From positions 1 to 59,368 of the forward strand of contig CANJDH010000019.1 of assembly GCA_947473125.1 (NCBI GenBank): a stretch of 59,368 bases of DNA, in the 5' to 3' direction. Positions 31,460-40,151 of the stretch are shown piece after piece (the stretch's first letter is position 1; each line of letters starts with the position of its first letter). The position numbers and the translations under genes were made by a program. The stretch is from Burkholderiales bacterium (GTDB lineage: Bacteria > Pseudomonadota > Gammaproteobacteria > Burkholderiales > JAEUOS01). The notes below the pieces were generated by a model that searched no databases, was not told where the DNA came from, and saw only the letters and a program-made list of their open reading frames with translations.

Positions 31460-32155
31460 CTACTTTTCGTCGGGCAGGTATGGGGAGATCGCGTGTGCCA
31501 GGTTTGGCAGCGTCATCGACTGCAACCAGATCTTCCCTGGTCCGGTCAGGGCCAGCAGAAAAATCCCGTCTCCGCCGAACAATTTGTTTGCCAGTCCGGG
31601 CACAGTCGTGACCGACATGGTCACCGTCTGCTCGAACATTCCGCAGAAACCAGGTAGGCAGCGCATCGTCTCGCCTGCGGCGAGGTCGTAAGTAATGACT
31701 TCACCATAAAGCTCGACGAACGCGATCCCCTGTCCGGAAATTTTCTGCATGGTGAAGCCTTCCCCACCGAACACCCCGGCGCCGAATTTGCGCTGGAAGC
31801 CGACTTCTAGCTGAACGCCGTTGACCGCGCACATGAAGCCGTGCCGGTGAACCATGTAGGTCATTTCAGGGCTGACATCAAGTCGCTGGATCTGGCCAGG
31901 CATCTTCGTCGCGAAGGTCACGGTTCCCGGGCCACCCTCCGTGGTGTATTCGGTCATGAACAGAGACCCACCCGAAATCACCCGCCCCAAGGTCGCGAAA
32001 AACCCACTCGCTTGTCCGCCGGCGCTTGTGCTGGTTTGCATCTGGACCGTAGAGGAAAGCCAAGCGAGTTCGCCGCTCTCGGCAAAAACCTTTTCGCCGT
32101 TGTCGAGACCGATCTCAAGGACTGGCATGGTGTTACCGATGATGCGATGCTGCAT
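31460..32155 (-). CDS. AIM24/TIGR00266 family protein
   Basis: A 231-residue protein with the family's glycine-rich beta pattern: FAESGELAWLSSTVQMQT, then GRVISGGSLFMTEYT, FATKMPGQIQRLDV, GVFGGEGFTMQKISGQG and the closing FGGDGIFLLALTGPGKIWLQS. AIM24-type proteins form a double beta-roll; the bacterial role is unknown, although mitochondrial AIM24 affects inner-membrane organisation. It has no signal peptide. It lies in the low-GC block of envelope proteins. The assignment rests on remembered family motifs. Confidence 0.85.
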   Translation of the reverse strand: MQHRIIGNTMPVLEIGLDNGEKVFAESGELAWLSSTVQMQTSTSAGGQASGFFATLGRVISGGSLFMTEYTTEGGPGTVTFATKMPGQIQRLDVSPEMTYMVHRHGFMCAVNGVQLEVGFQRKFGAGVFGGEGFTMQKISGQGIAFVELYGEVITYDLAAGETMRCLPGFCGMFEQTVTMSVTTVPGLANKLFGGDGIFLLALTGPGKIWLQSMTLPNLAHAISPYLPDEK

Positions 32156-32229
32156 AGCGTGTTCTCCAACTCGCGACTTGAATCGCCCCGATTTTTGAGC
32201 CTGCTCGGAAATCTAACAATACGAAGCCG

Positions 32230-32763
32230 TCAGCTGGCGCGCTTCCAACTATTTCGCTTACCCCGCCTATTTTTGCGATTGTTTTTGGGAATCAGTACCG
32301 TTTTATAGCCCAAGTAAAGACCGATGACTCCGAATGCAAAAGTGATGAGTCCGATCCCCCAAATCTCAATCCCTGCCTCAGGATGCTCCCACTTCCAGGC
32401 AAGGCAACCCGCCCCCCCGATTGCCAAAGCGATCCCGCCCCAGAAAAAAGCTTGAGTGAAGAAATCTTGAATTTTGTCAATATCCGATTCGCCAGAAATG
32501 GGCGAAGGGCGATTCTTTTGGGGGGGAGGCAATTCTTGATTCGTGCTTTTCGACGCACTTTCAGGGTCCGATCCAACCATGATTTGCTTCAACAATCGGA
32601 CCAACAGATCAAAGCAGTAAAAGACGAGCGGTATCACCACAAAAATTAATATCACGCCGACAAGGTAGATCTCGTTTAGGAGGACCTTAATCGATAGTAT
32701 TCCCGCCCACGCCGTATTGGTAAGAGAAAGAAGCAGCAAAGCTGTCAGTAGTGGTCGCTTCAT
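32230..32763 (-). CDS. Membrane protein of unknown function
   Basis: A 177-residue protein from the ATG at 32763, preceded by AAGGGA. It starts with a signal peptide (LLTALLLLSLTNTAWAG), then has one long hydrophobic segment (YLVGVILIFVVIPLVFYCF), a polar linker of ~50 residues, and two more segments (WGGIALAIGGAGCLAW and GLITFAFGVIGLYLGY) before a very basic C-terminus. No family is recognised. The signal-peptide coding region has a second, degenerate copy at 34447-34520, so this locus has been rearranged or duplicated. Confidence 0.65.
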   Translation of the reverse strand: MKRPLLTALLLLSLTNTAWAGILSIKVLLNEIYLVGVILIFVVIPLVFYCFDLLVRLLKQIMVGSDPESASKSTNQELPPPQKNRPSPISGESDIDKIQDFFTQAFFWGGIALAIGGAGCLAWKWEHPEAGIEIWGIGLITFAFGVIGLYLGYKTVLIPKNNRKNRRGKRNSWKRAS

Positions 32764-33094
32764 TTTTTCCCTTCGGTTTGCTTGCCGCGCCACTCCCACG
32801 GCGGCGCAGAGTTCCCACTTTGTATTGCCCTGAGCGTTTCCCTATTGCCTCTGTTTCCGCAAAGGCGTACTGCCCGCGCAGCGCCGTTTGGCTGCACGAA
32901 ACGCAAGTGAAGCCTCCTCGGCAAATTGAGCCAGATAAAAGCAGAACCTATGACCACCTGCTCCTTCGAGGCAAAGAGTAGGCAGCAATAAGAGAGTCTT
33001 GCTGAATTGCCCCTTGGACTCCACGCCGGGCGCTGGCGTACCATCGAGACAAATCACTGTACGAGCGTTCGTTACGACAGGAGGAGAACTGAAA
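32764..33094. other. 331-bp gap, no convincing gene
   Basis: Between the membrane protein and DUF805 genes. Open frames exist on the minus strand (about 100 codons) but their composition (many Arg, Pro, Ser) and lack of Shine-Dalgarno make them look like chance frames. No hairpin with T-run, tRNA or repeat was recognised. A promoter for the minus-strand membrane protein gene may lie here. Confidence 0.4.
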
Positions 33095-33466
33095 TCAGGG
33101 TGGCGATGACTCCGCAGCAGCCAGGGGATCGGGGCCGTATTGGTTGGCACCCGATGTTCCCTTCAAAAAACCCAGTACGAACAGGCAATACAGCCAGCCG
33201 ACGAACGGAACAAGATTGAAAAGGATCATCCATCCGGAGCGGTCACGATCGTGCCACCGCTTGAATTGCGTCGCCAAATTGATCCAAAACGCTGCAACCA
33301 GATAAGTCAACCCAACGGCTGCTTGTTCATTATCACTCTTTAACTCCATCACATCTGCCACAACTCCCAAAATCACCAGGAAGATAATGTTCATCAAGAC
33401 GACAGCCCAAAAAGTCGAACGTGAAATCCGACCTTGAAACGACAACAAAGTATTAAGCCCTTTCAT
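33095..33466 (-). CDS. DUF805 family membrane protein
   Basis: A 123-residue integral membrane protein with the DUF805 pattern: an N-terminal FQGRISRSTFWAVVLMNIIF, a second segment (VGLTYLVAAFWINLAT), the hallmark loop FKRWHDRDRSGW (residues ~68-79), then FNLVPFVGWLYCLFVLGFLKG and a polar end with NQYGPDPLA. The family is widespread, of unknown function, in the inner membrane. It is full length. It lies among other unknown envelope proteins. Confidence 0.9.
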   Translation of the reverse strand: MKGLNTLLSFQGRISRSTFWAVVLMNIIFLVILGVVADVMELKSDNEQAAVGLTYLVAAFWINLATQFKRWHDRDRSGWMILFNLVPFVGWLYCLFVLGFLKGTSGANQYGPDPLAAAESSPP

Positions 33467-33638
33467 TCTTCCTCCCCTTTTTAAGTTTATTTGCTATGGG
33501 CCCTGCTAAATCTTGATGCCGAATCGCCAGGGCAGTCCTGCCCTAAATATGGCCGTACTCCTTACTACTGATGAGGCACAAATGCGGAATGGGCAAACGG
33601 GAAAAATCGATGTTGACGACCATCACCCGAACGCCCGT

Positions 33639-34109
33639 TCACAGATCAAACAGCGCATCGAACACCATTGAAAGGAGGCCTGACGCTGCTTCATCTGCCG
33701 CGCCATCTGTCGCTGCATCTGCAATCTCGCCTGCGGCCATGGCAACCCCGCTTGCGGCCATGCCGGCAACGGCAATCAAGCCGTCGCTGCCTTGCAACCC
33801 CGTTCCGGGCAGTCCCGTGCCCTGCAGCTTTTCAATTTCGCCGTCGTCCAGCCAGATCCCATTGCAGGTCGGGCAGATGTCTATGGACACGCCGGCCATC
33901 TCCACGAGCGTGAGATCCGTCCCGTCCTCCGGGCAACAAATGGGAGGCTCAAACTCCTCCCGCTCAAGCGGCTTGCAGCGAGACATGATGTCCTGGTCCG
34001 CAGGCGGCTTCAGAAATCCACCGTGGCAGACGCCGCAACTCCACATTGCCCGTTGCGCGTCTTCATGTTGATTCAGGAGGCTGCCATCGCGTGGGCAATT
34101 GTGTTGCAT
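33639..34109 (-). CDS. TFIIB-type zinc-ribbon protein
   Basis: A 156-residue protein. The ATG at 34109 follows AAGGA by seven bases and is preferred to a GTG at 34127. It has two zinc-binding modules: NCPRDGSLL with WSCGVCHGGFL, and CPEDGTDLTLVEMAGVSIDI with CPTCNGIWLDDGEIEKL, the signature of the zf-TFIIB family. The C-terminal ~60 residues are rich in Gly and Ala with a hydrophobic stretch (IAVAGMAASGVAMAAG), perhaps a membrane-associated tail. Function unknown. Confidence 0.85.
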   Translation of the reverse strand: MQHNCPRDGSLLNQHEDAQRAMWSCGVCHGGFLKPPADQDIMSRCKPLEREEFEPPICCPEDGTDLTLVEMAGVSIDICPTCNGIWLDDGEIEKLQGTGLPGTGLQGSDGLIAVAGMAASGVAMAAGEIADAATDGAADEAASGLLSMVFDALFDL

Positions 34110-34219
34110 GCGAATGTCCTTGAGCACTTTTGACTGACGGAAGGACGATATCTGAAAACGATTGCTGTGTACATAGCCAGAATAGGTGAGAGCGTGGGGG
34201 GCGGCTATCGCACGTTGGT

Positions 34220-34430
34220 CAGCGTGGCTTCACACTGATCGAACTGATGCTCGTGGTAAGTATCATCGGCGTTGTCGCCGCTGTAGCCCTGCCTGCGTAT
34301 CAGGACTACACCATTCGCGCGACGATAGCGAAGGGTTGGTCCTGGCGCGGCCGGCCCAGCAGGCCGTCGTCCAACACTATGATCGCTGGAGAAAAATTCC
34401 GCCTGACAACGCTGCCGCGTCGTCGCCCCG
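34220..34430 (+). pseudogene. Type IV pilin (PilA-like) gene, degenerate
   Basis: The plus strand encodes the prepilin signature [20 protein letters not shown] then [17 protein letters not shown]. At about 34337 a frameshift is needed to follow the family into [20 protein letters not shown] and IPPDNAAAS. No start codon precedes the G-F cleavage site in frame (a TGA lies just upstream), and the C-terminal half with the disulfide region is missing. This is a relic of a major or minor pilin. No other pil genes are nearby. Confidence 0.82.
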
Positions 34431-34446
34431 CCCTTGGTCGGAGACG

Positions 34447-34520
34447 GCATCCTCAAACGGACCTGCCCACGTCTTATTAGTAAGAAGCAGCAATGCTGTC
34501 AGTAGAATCACCCGGGGTTT
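34447..34520 (-). pseudogene. Fragment paralogous to the signal peptide of the membrane protein at 32230-32763
   Basis: The minus strand reads [17 protein letters not shown], close to LLTALLLLSLTNTAWAG at 32.7 kb; the DNA also matches (GTAAGAAGCAGCAATGCTGTC against a copy with a 5-base insertion). Downstream it runs into the pilin relic. It looks like a partial duplication or the scar of recombination in this block. Confidence 0.6.
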
Positions 34521-34540
34521 GGTGATCGGTATTGCGGGCA

Positions 34541-34930
34541 TTACCGTCCAAGCAATCTCGCTATGCCCGCCTTTGCGGCGAAACCGACTGTCGCTATGGC
34601 AGCCATCGGTGCTCCGAAGACAGAGGGGATACCCAGGATCCCGAGTACGGCGCGCGGTATTGCCATCCACGACGGGTCAACAAGACTTGGCTCGCGCGAC
34701 TCAACGAACAAGTAAATGCACAACGTTAAGGAGAATGCAATGAAACATCCGAAGGAGAAGCGTGCCCAACGCAGGTGATACCGGGCAAGAGATTCACCCG
34801 CAATTGGACGTGGGCCTATCCATATAAAGGCGGTACGCGCGGCTGCACTTTTTGGCCGGCGCTTCAGCAACCAAATAACTATGGACCCAAATATAACGGC
34901 GACGGCGATGAGATCAAATAGTTCAGGCAT
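34541..34930 (-). CDS. Small integral membrane protein of unknown function
   Basis: A 129-residue protein with an N-terminal hydrophobic helix (LFDLIAVAVIFGSIVIWLL), a basic loop, a second segment (FSFGCFIAFSLTLCIYLFV) and a third long one near the end (AVLGILGIPSVFGAPMAAIA). No family recognised. The termini are both basic (RLLGR at the C-terminus). Its 3' part overlaps the remnant-rich stretch at 34.5 kb, so the reading frame could itself be damaged, but no stop interrupts it. Confidence 0.55.
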   Translation of the reverse strand: MPELFDLIAVAVIFGSIVIWLLKRRPKSAAARTAFIWIGPRPIAGESLARYHLRWARFSFGCFIAFSLTLCIYLFVESREPSLVDPSWMAIPRAVLGILGIPSVFGAPMAAIATVGFAAKAGIARLLGR

Positions 34931-34998
34931 TTCAGACGGGCTTTCGAATACGTTAACCGGGGCGATTCACTTATCCGTTGCACAGCCATGCAGATCCA

Positions 34999-35205
34999 TC
35001 AATTTTCCACGGTTGCCAACGCACATGGGATACTTTTTTTGATATCAGAGCTGCCGTTACAGTAAACCCGCCTTCCACATTCTTTGCGTTCAAAGCGCAA
35101 ATTCTGGGCGGATGGAGGACCGTAGCCTCCACAACACCCGGTCGAATCAATTTCGCACGTCCGGATCAAACGCCTCTCTGCCATAGCCGCGATTTGATTC
35201 CTCAA
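34999..35205 (-). CDS. Possible small cysteine-containing protein
   Basis: A 68-residue frame with five cysteines (CEIDSTGCCGGYG, ECGRRVYCNG and a C-terminal one). No signal peptide is visible and no family is recognised. It starts 33 bp after the Sel1-repeat gene's stop on the same strand, so it could be the last gene of that operon. It may equally be a chance frame; no clear Shine-Dalgarno is present. Confidence 0.3.
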   Translation of the reverse strand: MRNQIAAMAERRLIRTCEIDSTGCCGGYGPPSAQNLRFERKECGRRVYCNGSSDIKKSIPCALATVEN

Positions 35206-35237
35206 TACGGTTCAACGATCATCGCCGGGAATCACGC

Positions 35238-37154
35238 CTAGGGCATTCGGGAAAGTGCGCTGCAGGTCGCCCGGCAGATATTCGCGCCATAACTACTTTT
35301 GATGATGTCGCAGGTCACTTTGGCCTGCTGCGCATACTGGGGAAACCCGGTGTCCCGGGTCACACACATGCCATAAGTCGCCTGGGAACACAGCACATCG
35401 GTCTGCGGGCTGCCCGTATCGACCCTTGAACTGGCCTTGCACGCATTGGCCGCAGCGATTTGCGCCGGCGTGGCAGTTTTGCCGCCACCCGGTGAGTTGG
35501 AGGTGGCGGCAGGAGTGGCCATTGCCCGATTTGCGCCTCCCTCAGATCCCCCTGACCCACCACTTCCTCCACCAGCAATCGCGTTACCAACAATTCCGCC
35601 AAATACAGCCGCGCCTCCCTGCCCCACAGGTTGACCAGCCAGACCCTGATTAACATACGCGTTAGTAGCCTCAGCGACCATTCGTGCAGCGGTATTGTTG
35701 CCCGCCTGCTCCATAATTTTCGACATTGATCCGGCAAATAAAGCTCGACCGGCCGCATTCATAAAATCGGCGCCATCGTTCCGGGCTGGCGCACTGCCAG
35801 CGCTTGCGGAAGCAGAACCGGTGTTGTTGGCAGCGCTCGCAGCTTGGGCAGAACTTGTATTTCCGTTGCCACTTCGTGCGGCGACTTCCGCGAGCATTTT
35901 CTGGTGACTCTTAACCATGAATCCAGTGCCGGACGCGGCAGCCTTGCGCGCCCATTCGATCCCTTCGGCTTCATTTTTTGGTAGACCGGTAGTCCCATAA
36001 AACAGCCACTCCCCGAGAAAGTACATTGCAGACACATTACCCCCAGCTGCTGCCTTCCGATACAAGGACACGCACTCCGCGAAATCTTGCGTGACACCCC
36101 AACCCATCATATAGTGCTGGCCCAAGTGATACATCGCCTCAGCGTTGCCAGTAGCCGCTGCCTTTCGATACCAAGCCACCGCTTCTGCATGGTCTTTTGT
36201 TGCGCCGATCCCCGACGACAACATCAGGGCCGCTCTGTTCATTCCGTCGACGTTGCCGGCATTTGCAGCCTTCAGATACAAGGACATCGCCTCCACATCA
36301 TCCTTTGAAACACCAACACCAGCCGTATAGTGCTGACCGAGCTGAAACATCGCCTCCGGACTACCTGCAGAAACTGCCTTGCGATACCACGACACCGCCT
36401 CGACGACATCCTTAGCAACGCCAACGCCGTTTGCATAGGCGCGACCAAGTTGATACATCCCCGCAGGACTGAATGCAGCAGCCCCCCTGCGATACCAAGC
36501 CACCGCCTCCACGGGGTCCTTGAGGACACCCACGCCATTTTCATAGAAAGTTCCCACGTAGGTCATACCCTCCGCGTTGCCCGCCGCTGCCGCTTTGCGA
36601 TGCCACGCCAAACCTTCAATCTCATCCTTCGCAACCCCGATGCCAAATGAATATGCAACTCCCATGGCAGCGAATGCGCGCGCCTCACCGGCGGCAGCCG
36701 CTTTTCGAAACCACACCAGCGCCTGGGCATCGTCCTTGGCCAGCCCCCCCCACCCATAGCGATAAAGAACTCCCATCGCGTTCATGGCACGGCCGTTTCC
36801 AGCCTCCGCAGCTCTGGTCAGCCAAATTCTTGCCTGATCGAGGTCTCGGGAAATGCCTTGTCCGTTTAGATACAAGGCCCCCAAACCGGCCATTCCTGTG
36901 ATTGCTCCAGTCTGTGCCGATTTTTGATACCACTCGAATGCTTTTGCAAAGCTTTGAGGCGCGCCTGCCCGGCCTTGCTCGTAGCGTGCTCCCAGCACAG
37001 CCATCGCATTTGGGTTACCCGAGTTCGCCAGCTTCTGCACTAGCTCGATGTCGGCATCATCCGCGAGCGGCTGCTCCGACGTAGTCTGCCCAAAAGCCAA
37101 CGCATTGCAGAAAGACAGGTACACCAAAAAAGCCAAACATCGCAAGAGTTTCAA
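35238..37154 (-). CDS. Secreted Sel1-repeat protein
   Basis: A 638-residue protein. The start is TTG at 37154 (GAGGAG six bases before it), giving a signal peptide MKLLRCLAFLVYLSFCNALAFGQ. Residues ~35-420 hold ten Sel1-like repeats of 36 residues (A-x2-LG-x2-Y-x2-G-xGV-KD-x2-EA-x2-WYRKAA, e.g. KDVVEAVSWYRKAVSAG). The C-terminal third is low in complexity, rich in Ala, Gly and Ser, and ends with a cysteine-rich tail (six cysteines). Sel1 repeats form protein-binding solenoids; here a periplasmic or surface scaffold is plausible. The TTG overlaps the stop of a small upstream frame (TTGA). Confidence 0.85.
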   Translation of the reverse strand: MKLLRCLAFLVYLSFCNALAFGQTTSEQPLADDADIELVQKLANSGNPNAMAVLGARYEQGRAGAPQSFAKAFEWYQKSAQTGAITGMAGLGALYLNGQGISRDLDQARIWLTRAAEAGNGRAMNAMGVLYRYGWGGLAKDDAQALVWFRKAAAAGEARAFAAMGVAYSFGIGVAKDEIEGLAWHRKAAAAGNAEGMTYVGTFYENGVGVLKDPVEAVAWYRRGAAAFSPAGMYQLGRAYANGVGVAKDVVEAVSWYRKAVSAGSPEAMFQLGQHYTAGVGVSKDDVEAMSLYLKAANAGNVDGMNRAALMLSSGIGATKDHAEAVAWYRKAAATGNAEAMYHLGQHYMMGWGVTQDFAECVSLYRKAAAGGNVSAMYFLGEWLFYGTTGLPKNEAEGIEWARKAAASGTGFMVKSHQKMLAEVAARSGNGNTSSAQAASAANNTGSASASAGSAPARNDGADFMNAAGRALFAGSMSKIMEQAGNNTAARMVAEATNAYVNQGLAGQPVGQGGAAVFGGIVGNAIAGGGSGGSGGSEGGANRAMATPAATSNSPGGGKTATPAQIAAANACKASSRVDTGSPQTDVLCSQATYGMCVTRDTGFPQYAQQAKVTCDIIKSSYGANICRATCSALSRMP

Positions 37155-37327
37155 GGCCAACTCCTCGTCCGAGAAAAATATTTAGGCGAAATCACACACA
37201 ATCGGTTTGGATAACTGCGAATTTCGTAGGCGCTCATCGGCTGGCATAAAGTCCCATCATTGAGCATTCGAACCACGACCCTATCCTTTGACTCGCAGTC
37301 GTATGCTGTTCTCAGTCCAGTCACCAT
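37151..37327 (-). CDS. Possible small protein coupled to the Sel1-repeat gene
   Basis: A 58-residue frame starting at ATG 37327, inside the 3' end of the upstream membrane protein gene, and ending with a TGA that overlaps the Sel1 gene's TTG start (TTGA). It contains DCESKDRVVVRMLNDGTLCQ, a plausible beta-hairpin with two cysteines. No Shine-Dalgarno or signal peptide is visible and no family is recognised. The overlap is the main support; it may be chance. Confidence 0.3.
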   Translation of the reverse strand: MVTGLRTAYDCESKDRVVVRMLNDGTLCQPMSAYEIRSYPNRLCVISPKYFSRTRSWP

Positions 37328-38834
37328 TGACCGTTTGATTGAGCGTCCGTATCTCGACAAATTTTCCGGGAATAACGGTACCGATTTCCGGATAAAACGC
37401 CTTTGTGTCTTCTTTAAGACGCAAGCCACGTCGTGCCAAAATCGGCGTCTCTCCTGCACGCACCAGCTCGCACCGGCCAGACAAACAGCGTGCGGAGTAA
37501 CCCTGCCATTGATCAGCCTCAGTCACAGCCACCAGGCGCAAGGGGACCTGCACCAACACACCATGCCCGGCCTGCTTGGCTCTGTGGCGCCATATGGCGG
37601 ACGCAGGGTCAAAAAAGAAGGCGTGACGCCCAGCGTCCCATTGAACTTTTTGAGAGAGGGCGTCTTCCGGCAGCAAATGCCTTACATCCTGCAAAACGCT
37701 CTCCGGATTGACCTCATTGCTGCCCTGCGCGAGTCGGCTGACAATTGATATCAGCGAGATATAGCGATCCAGATCCTGTATTAGCTTTTCAAAGCTTTTC
37801 AAGTTGTCTACCGATAGAGGGGTGGTATCCAATACGCCCTCGCTGCCGGCATTCAGAAAACCCATGAGAGTTTCTGCCAGCCCTGATCTGGTGTTGGCGC
37901 TAGATGCCCCGCGCCCCAATTCGAGCAACCGGTTGATGTGATAGACCGGCTTCAATTGGAGCGCCTTGATGCGGCGCGCAAACGAACTAGCTGGAACTTT
38001 CAAGCCCATGACCGCGCCGATGTCACCTTCAGCAGCGTAAGGGTCGTCACCCTGCAATAACATGCGCCGGACCCTTTGGTTTTCCCTTAGCTTCTCCATG
38101 TAAAGCATGGGTAGCAGCGATTTCAGATTCGTAGCTTTGGCTGGCAGTGGATTGAACAAGGGAGCCAGAACGTCGTGTGCCACGGTGCCTGTTGCAACAA
38201 CCTCAGAGACAAGTCGATAGTTCCGTTCCAATGCAATCGAAAAAATACCGCGGGATAAGAGCGAATCGCTTGCCGCCATCGCGTCACGCAAAAATTGCGT
38301 ATCCGCCACTAGCTCTGCAACAGGAATGGGTTGTTTGTCTTCCACCGCAAGATGCGCCGCTATGTATGCCTGCTGCGCTGGCAACAACTCGGGCACCCAC
38401 GCCCGGTTGATTTGATCAATTTCTGTAGCGTAGTGGTTGTACGAACGCAGGGCGCGATATCGCTCTGCAAGTTGATTCTCAATCGGCGTTCTATCGGTTA
38501 CAGCTCGCGCCGCAAACAAGCAAGAATATTCCCCGGACGGGGGTATCGCCTTGCATTGTGCTCCTTGGTACTGATAGAACTTCCGATGCGCCGGGGGCAG
38601 GGAAAGCGTCTCCGCATTCTGGGACATCAAACGCCGGCCAAGTACATGGAGGGGCTCGGACCCCACGACTCGGACACCCACAGAGGCAAGGTACAAATTG
38701 CTCTCATCCGCTACACGAGGACGGCCCTGAAAGCGCTCTTGCATTTCAGGGTCGGGAGCCTCGTCATACCAGATCAATCCGGTACCCAGGGCCAATAACA
38801 CGAGAACAACGCCGAGAATGCGCACAATGATCAT
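37281..38834 (-). CDS. Membrane-anchored protein of unknown function
   Basis: A 517-residue protein from the ATG at 38834 (a GTG nine codons upstream is possible but adds nothing recognisable). A single N-terminal transmembrane helix (ILGVVLVLLALGTGLIWY) is followed by a large, mostly helical periplasmic domain without recognised motifs. A cysteine pair may occur in QCKAIPPSGEYSCLF and another in ARCLSGRCEL. It is co-directional with and 120 bp or so upstream of the Sel1-repeat gene. The two could act together at the envelope (inference). Confidence 0.7.
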   Translation of the reverse strand: MIIVRILGVVLVLLALGTGLIWYDEAPDPEMQERFQGRPRVADESNLYLASVGVRVVGSEPLHVLGRRLMSQNAETLSLPPAHRKFYQYQGAQCKAIPPSGEYSCLFAARAVTDRTPIENQLAERYRALRSYNHYATEIDQINRAWVPELLPAQQAYIAAHLAVEDKQPIPVAELVADTQFLRDAMAASDSLLSRGIFSIALERNYRLVSEVVATGTVAHDVLAPLFNPLPAKATNLKSLLPMLYMEKLRENQRVRRMLLQGDDPYAAEGDIGAVMGLKVPASSFARRIKALQLKPVYHINRLLELGRGASSANTRSGLAETLMGFLNAGSEGVLDTTPLSVDNLKSFEKLIQDLDRYISLISIVSRLAQGSNEVNPESVLQDVRHLLPEDALSQKVQWDAGRHAFFFDPASAIWRHRAKQAGHGVLVQVPLRLVAVTEADQWQGYSARCLSGRCELVRAGETPILARRGLRLKEDTKAFYPEIGTVIPGKFVEIRTLNQTVNGDWTENSIRLRVKG

Positions 38835-38973
38835 TGGAAATATCGCCGCGCCAAGTCGCACGAACCCGGCTTAGAAGTGGAAGCTCGAACGCGCTTGGCA
38901 AATTCGGAACTATTCAGGTCGTATCTGAGCATTTTGTGGGGAAAGCCATCGAAGGCTATCGTCAGGTCGATCG

Positions 38974-39771
38974 TCAATCCATGCTGTGGCACTTGAGTTT
39001 TTGTTCAGGCGTGTAATTGCATAAGCTTCTTGCAGATCTTCTATAGCTCAACGAGTATGATTTGGAGCCATTCTCCCTTGAGTAAAAAAGACCCAATCCG
39101 GGCTTTGGAATCGACGGAATCAACTCTGGAATCATGGCGTCCAACTTTTCAGGATATACGCCGTATCGCCGCTTGTATTCCTCCAATTTTCCCGCCAGCA
39201 CGTCCACCTCAACGTCTGCCTTGCTTAGTTCACCTGACATATGGACATAAGCCAGTATGGCAGCCGCCCCATAAATGGCAAACTTGATCATTCGCACACG
39301 GGCTGTAGTCCGCGTACCAATAACTGCCATGAGCAGCGCTGCACCAGCCATGACTCCCAACAACAGAACCAAGATCGGTTCAAGGACAGCGGCAGCAGCG
39401 ATAGCCCCGGCGACGATCCCGCGACTTGCCACAATCCAGATGAGCGATTTTGATTGCGGTGAGGAGTCCTGATTAGCAATTTCAGATTTTTGAATTGGTT
39501 GAGAAGCGCCTTTTTTTGCAAGCTCCTTACGCTGGCTATGCAACCAAATCGCACCAGGTAACAGCAGGATCCCGATCAAAAGCATCCAGGTTCCTGCCCC
39601 TGCACGGCCGGTGCCTGAATCAAAAAACGCAAGACCACACGCGATTAGTGATAATGCAAGCACCAAAACAATCCGGAAACGCAGTTGCAACCCCTTGATG
39701 AGAGATTCACTGTCGTCTTCCACTTGTCGTGCATCGGTTTGTCCAGACTGCATTTTTGCCTTCTCTTCCAA
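38974..39771 (-). CDS. Polytopic membrane protein with a pseudopilin-like C-terminal domain
   Basis: A 265-residue protein. After a polar N-terminus come about five hydrophobic segments (IVLVLALSLIACGLAFF, WMLLIGILLLPGAIWL, GIVAGAIAAAAVLEPILVLL, GVMAGAALLMAVIG, FAIYGAAAILAYVHM). The last ~90 residues resemble the C-terminus of GspG/type IVa pilins: LAGKLEEYKRRYGVYPEKLD, then IPKPGLGLFYSREN and SYSLSYRR, with a late cysteine pair. Such a domain on a multi-span protein instead of a prepilin helix is odd. Family unknown. Confidence 0.6.
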   Translation of the reverse strand: MEEKAKMQSGQTDARQVEDDSESLIKGLQLRFRIVLVLALSLIACGLAFFDSGTGRAGAGTWMLLIGILLLPGAIWLHSQRKELAKKGASQPIQKSEIANQDSSPQSKSLIWIVASRGIVAGAIAAAAVLEPILVLLLGVMAGAALLMAVIGTRTTARVRMIKFAIYGAAAILAYVHMSGELSKADVEVDVLAGKLEEYKRRYGVYPEKLDAMIPELIPSIPKPGLGLFYSRENGSKSYSLSYRRSARSLCNYTPEQKLKCHSMD

Positions 39772-39854
39772 ATTGGCTGCTTAAATAATTTGCCGCCCGC
39801 CCCCAGGCCGCATCCAATCGGTTTTAGGTCTCGACTGTTAAGGCGAATCTGATA

Positions 39855-40124
39855 ATGAAAAATGAGCGAACAAAGGTCAGAATTCTAGGCGTATTAAAAA
39901 TTGCAGCTTGCATATTTGGTGTGTTTGCTTTCGAGAATATTAATGCCACGGTCGTCGCTGCGGCCCTTTGCCTTGCCTTTCTATGGGAAGTTGTGACCGG
40001 AATTCGCTTCAACGATATCGGGACTTGGTCTGCCGCACTGAATGGGAAACAAAAAGGGGCGGTAATGGTTGCGATCCTTTTCGTACCGGTAACGATAGTG
40101 ATACTTTGTTTGTTGCTTGGATAA
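39855..40124 (+). CDS. Small membrane protein of unknown function
   Basis: An 89-residue protein with three hydrophobic segments (ILGVLKIAACIFGVFAF, VVAAALCLAFLWEVV and AVMVAILFVPVTIVILCLL) and the polar loop FNDIGTWSAALNGKQKG. No family recognised. It is divergent from the pseudopilin-like gene (84 bp) and 27 bp ahead of the lipoprotein gene, so it may share a message with it. AAGG lies 12 bases before the ATG, rather far. Confidence 0.55.
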   Translation: MKNERTKVRILGVLKIAACIFGVFAFENINATVVAAALCLAFLWEVVTGIRFNDIGTWSAALNGKQKGAVMVAILFVPVTIVILCLLLG

Positions 40125-40151
40125 CCGGTCCAATCATCAAGGAACGCGTCG

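Noticed and set aside
32760-33150. Minus-strand frames of about 95-102 codons in the gap before the DUF805 gene
   Set aside because: Composition is unlike a protein, no start signal is present and they overlap one another or the DUF805 end.
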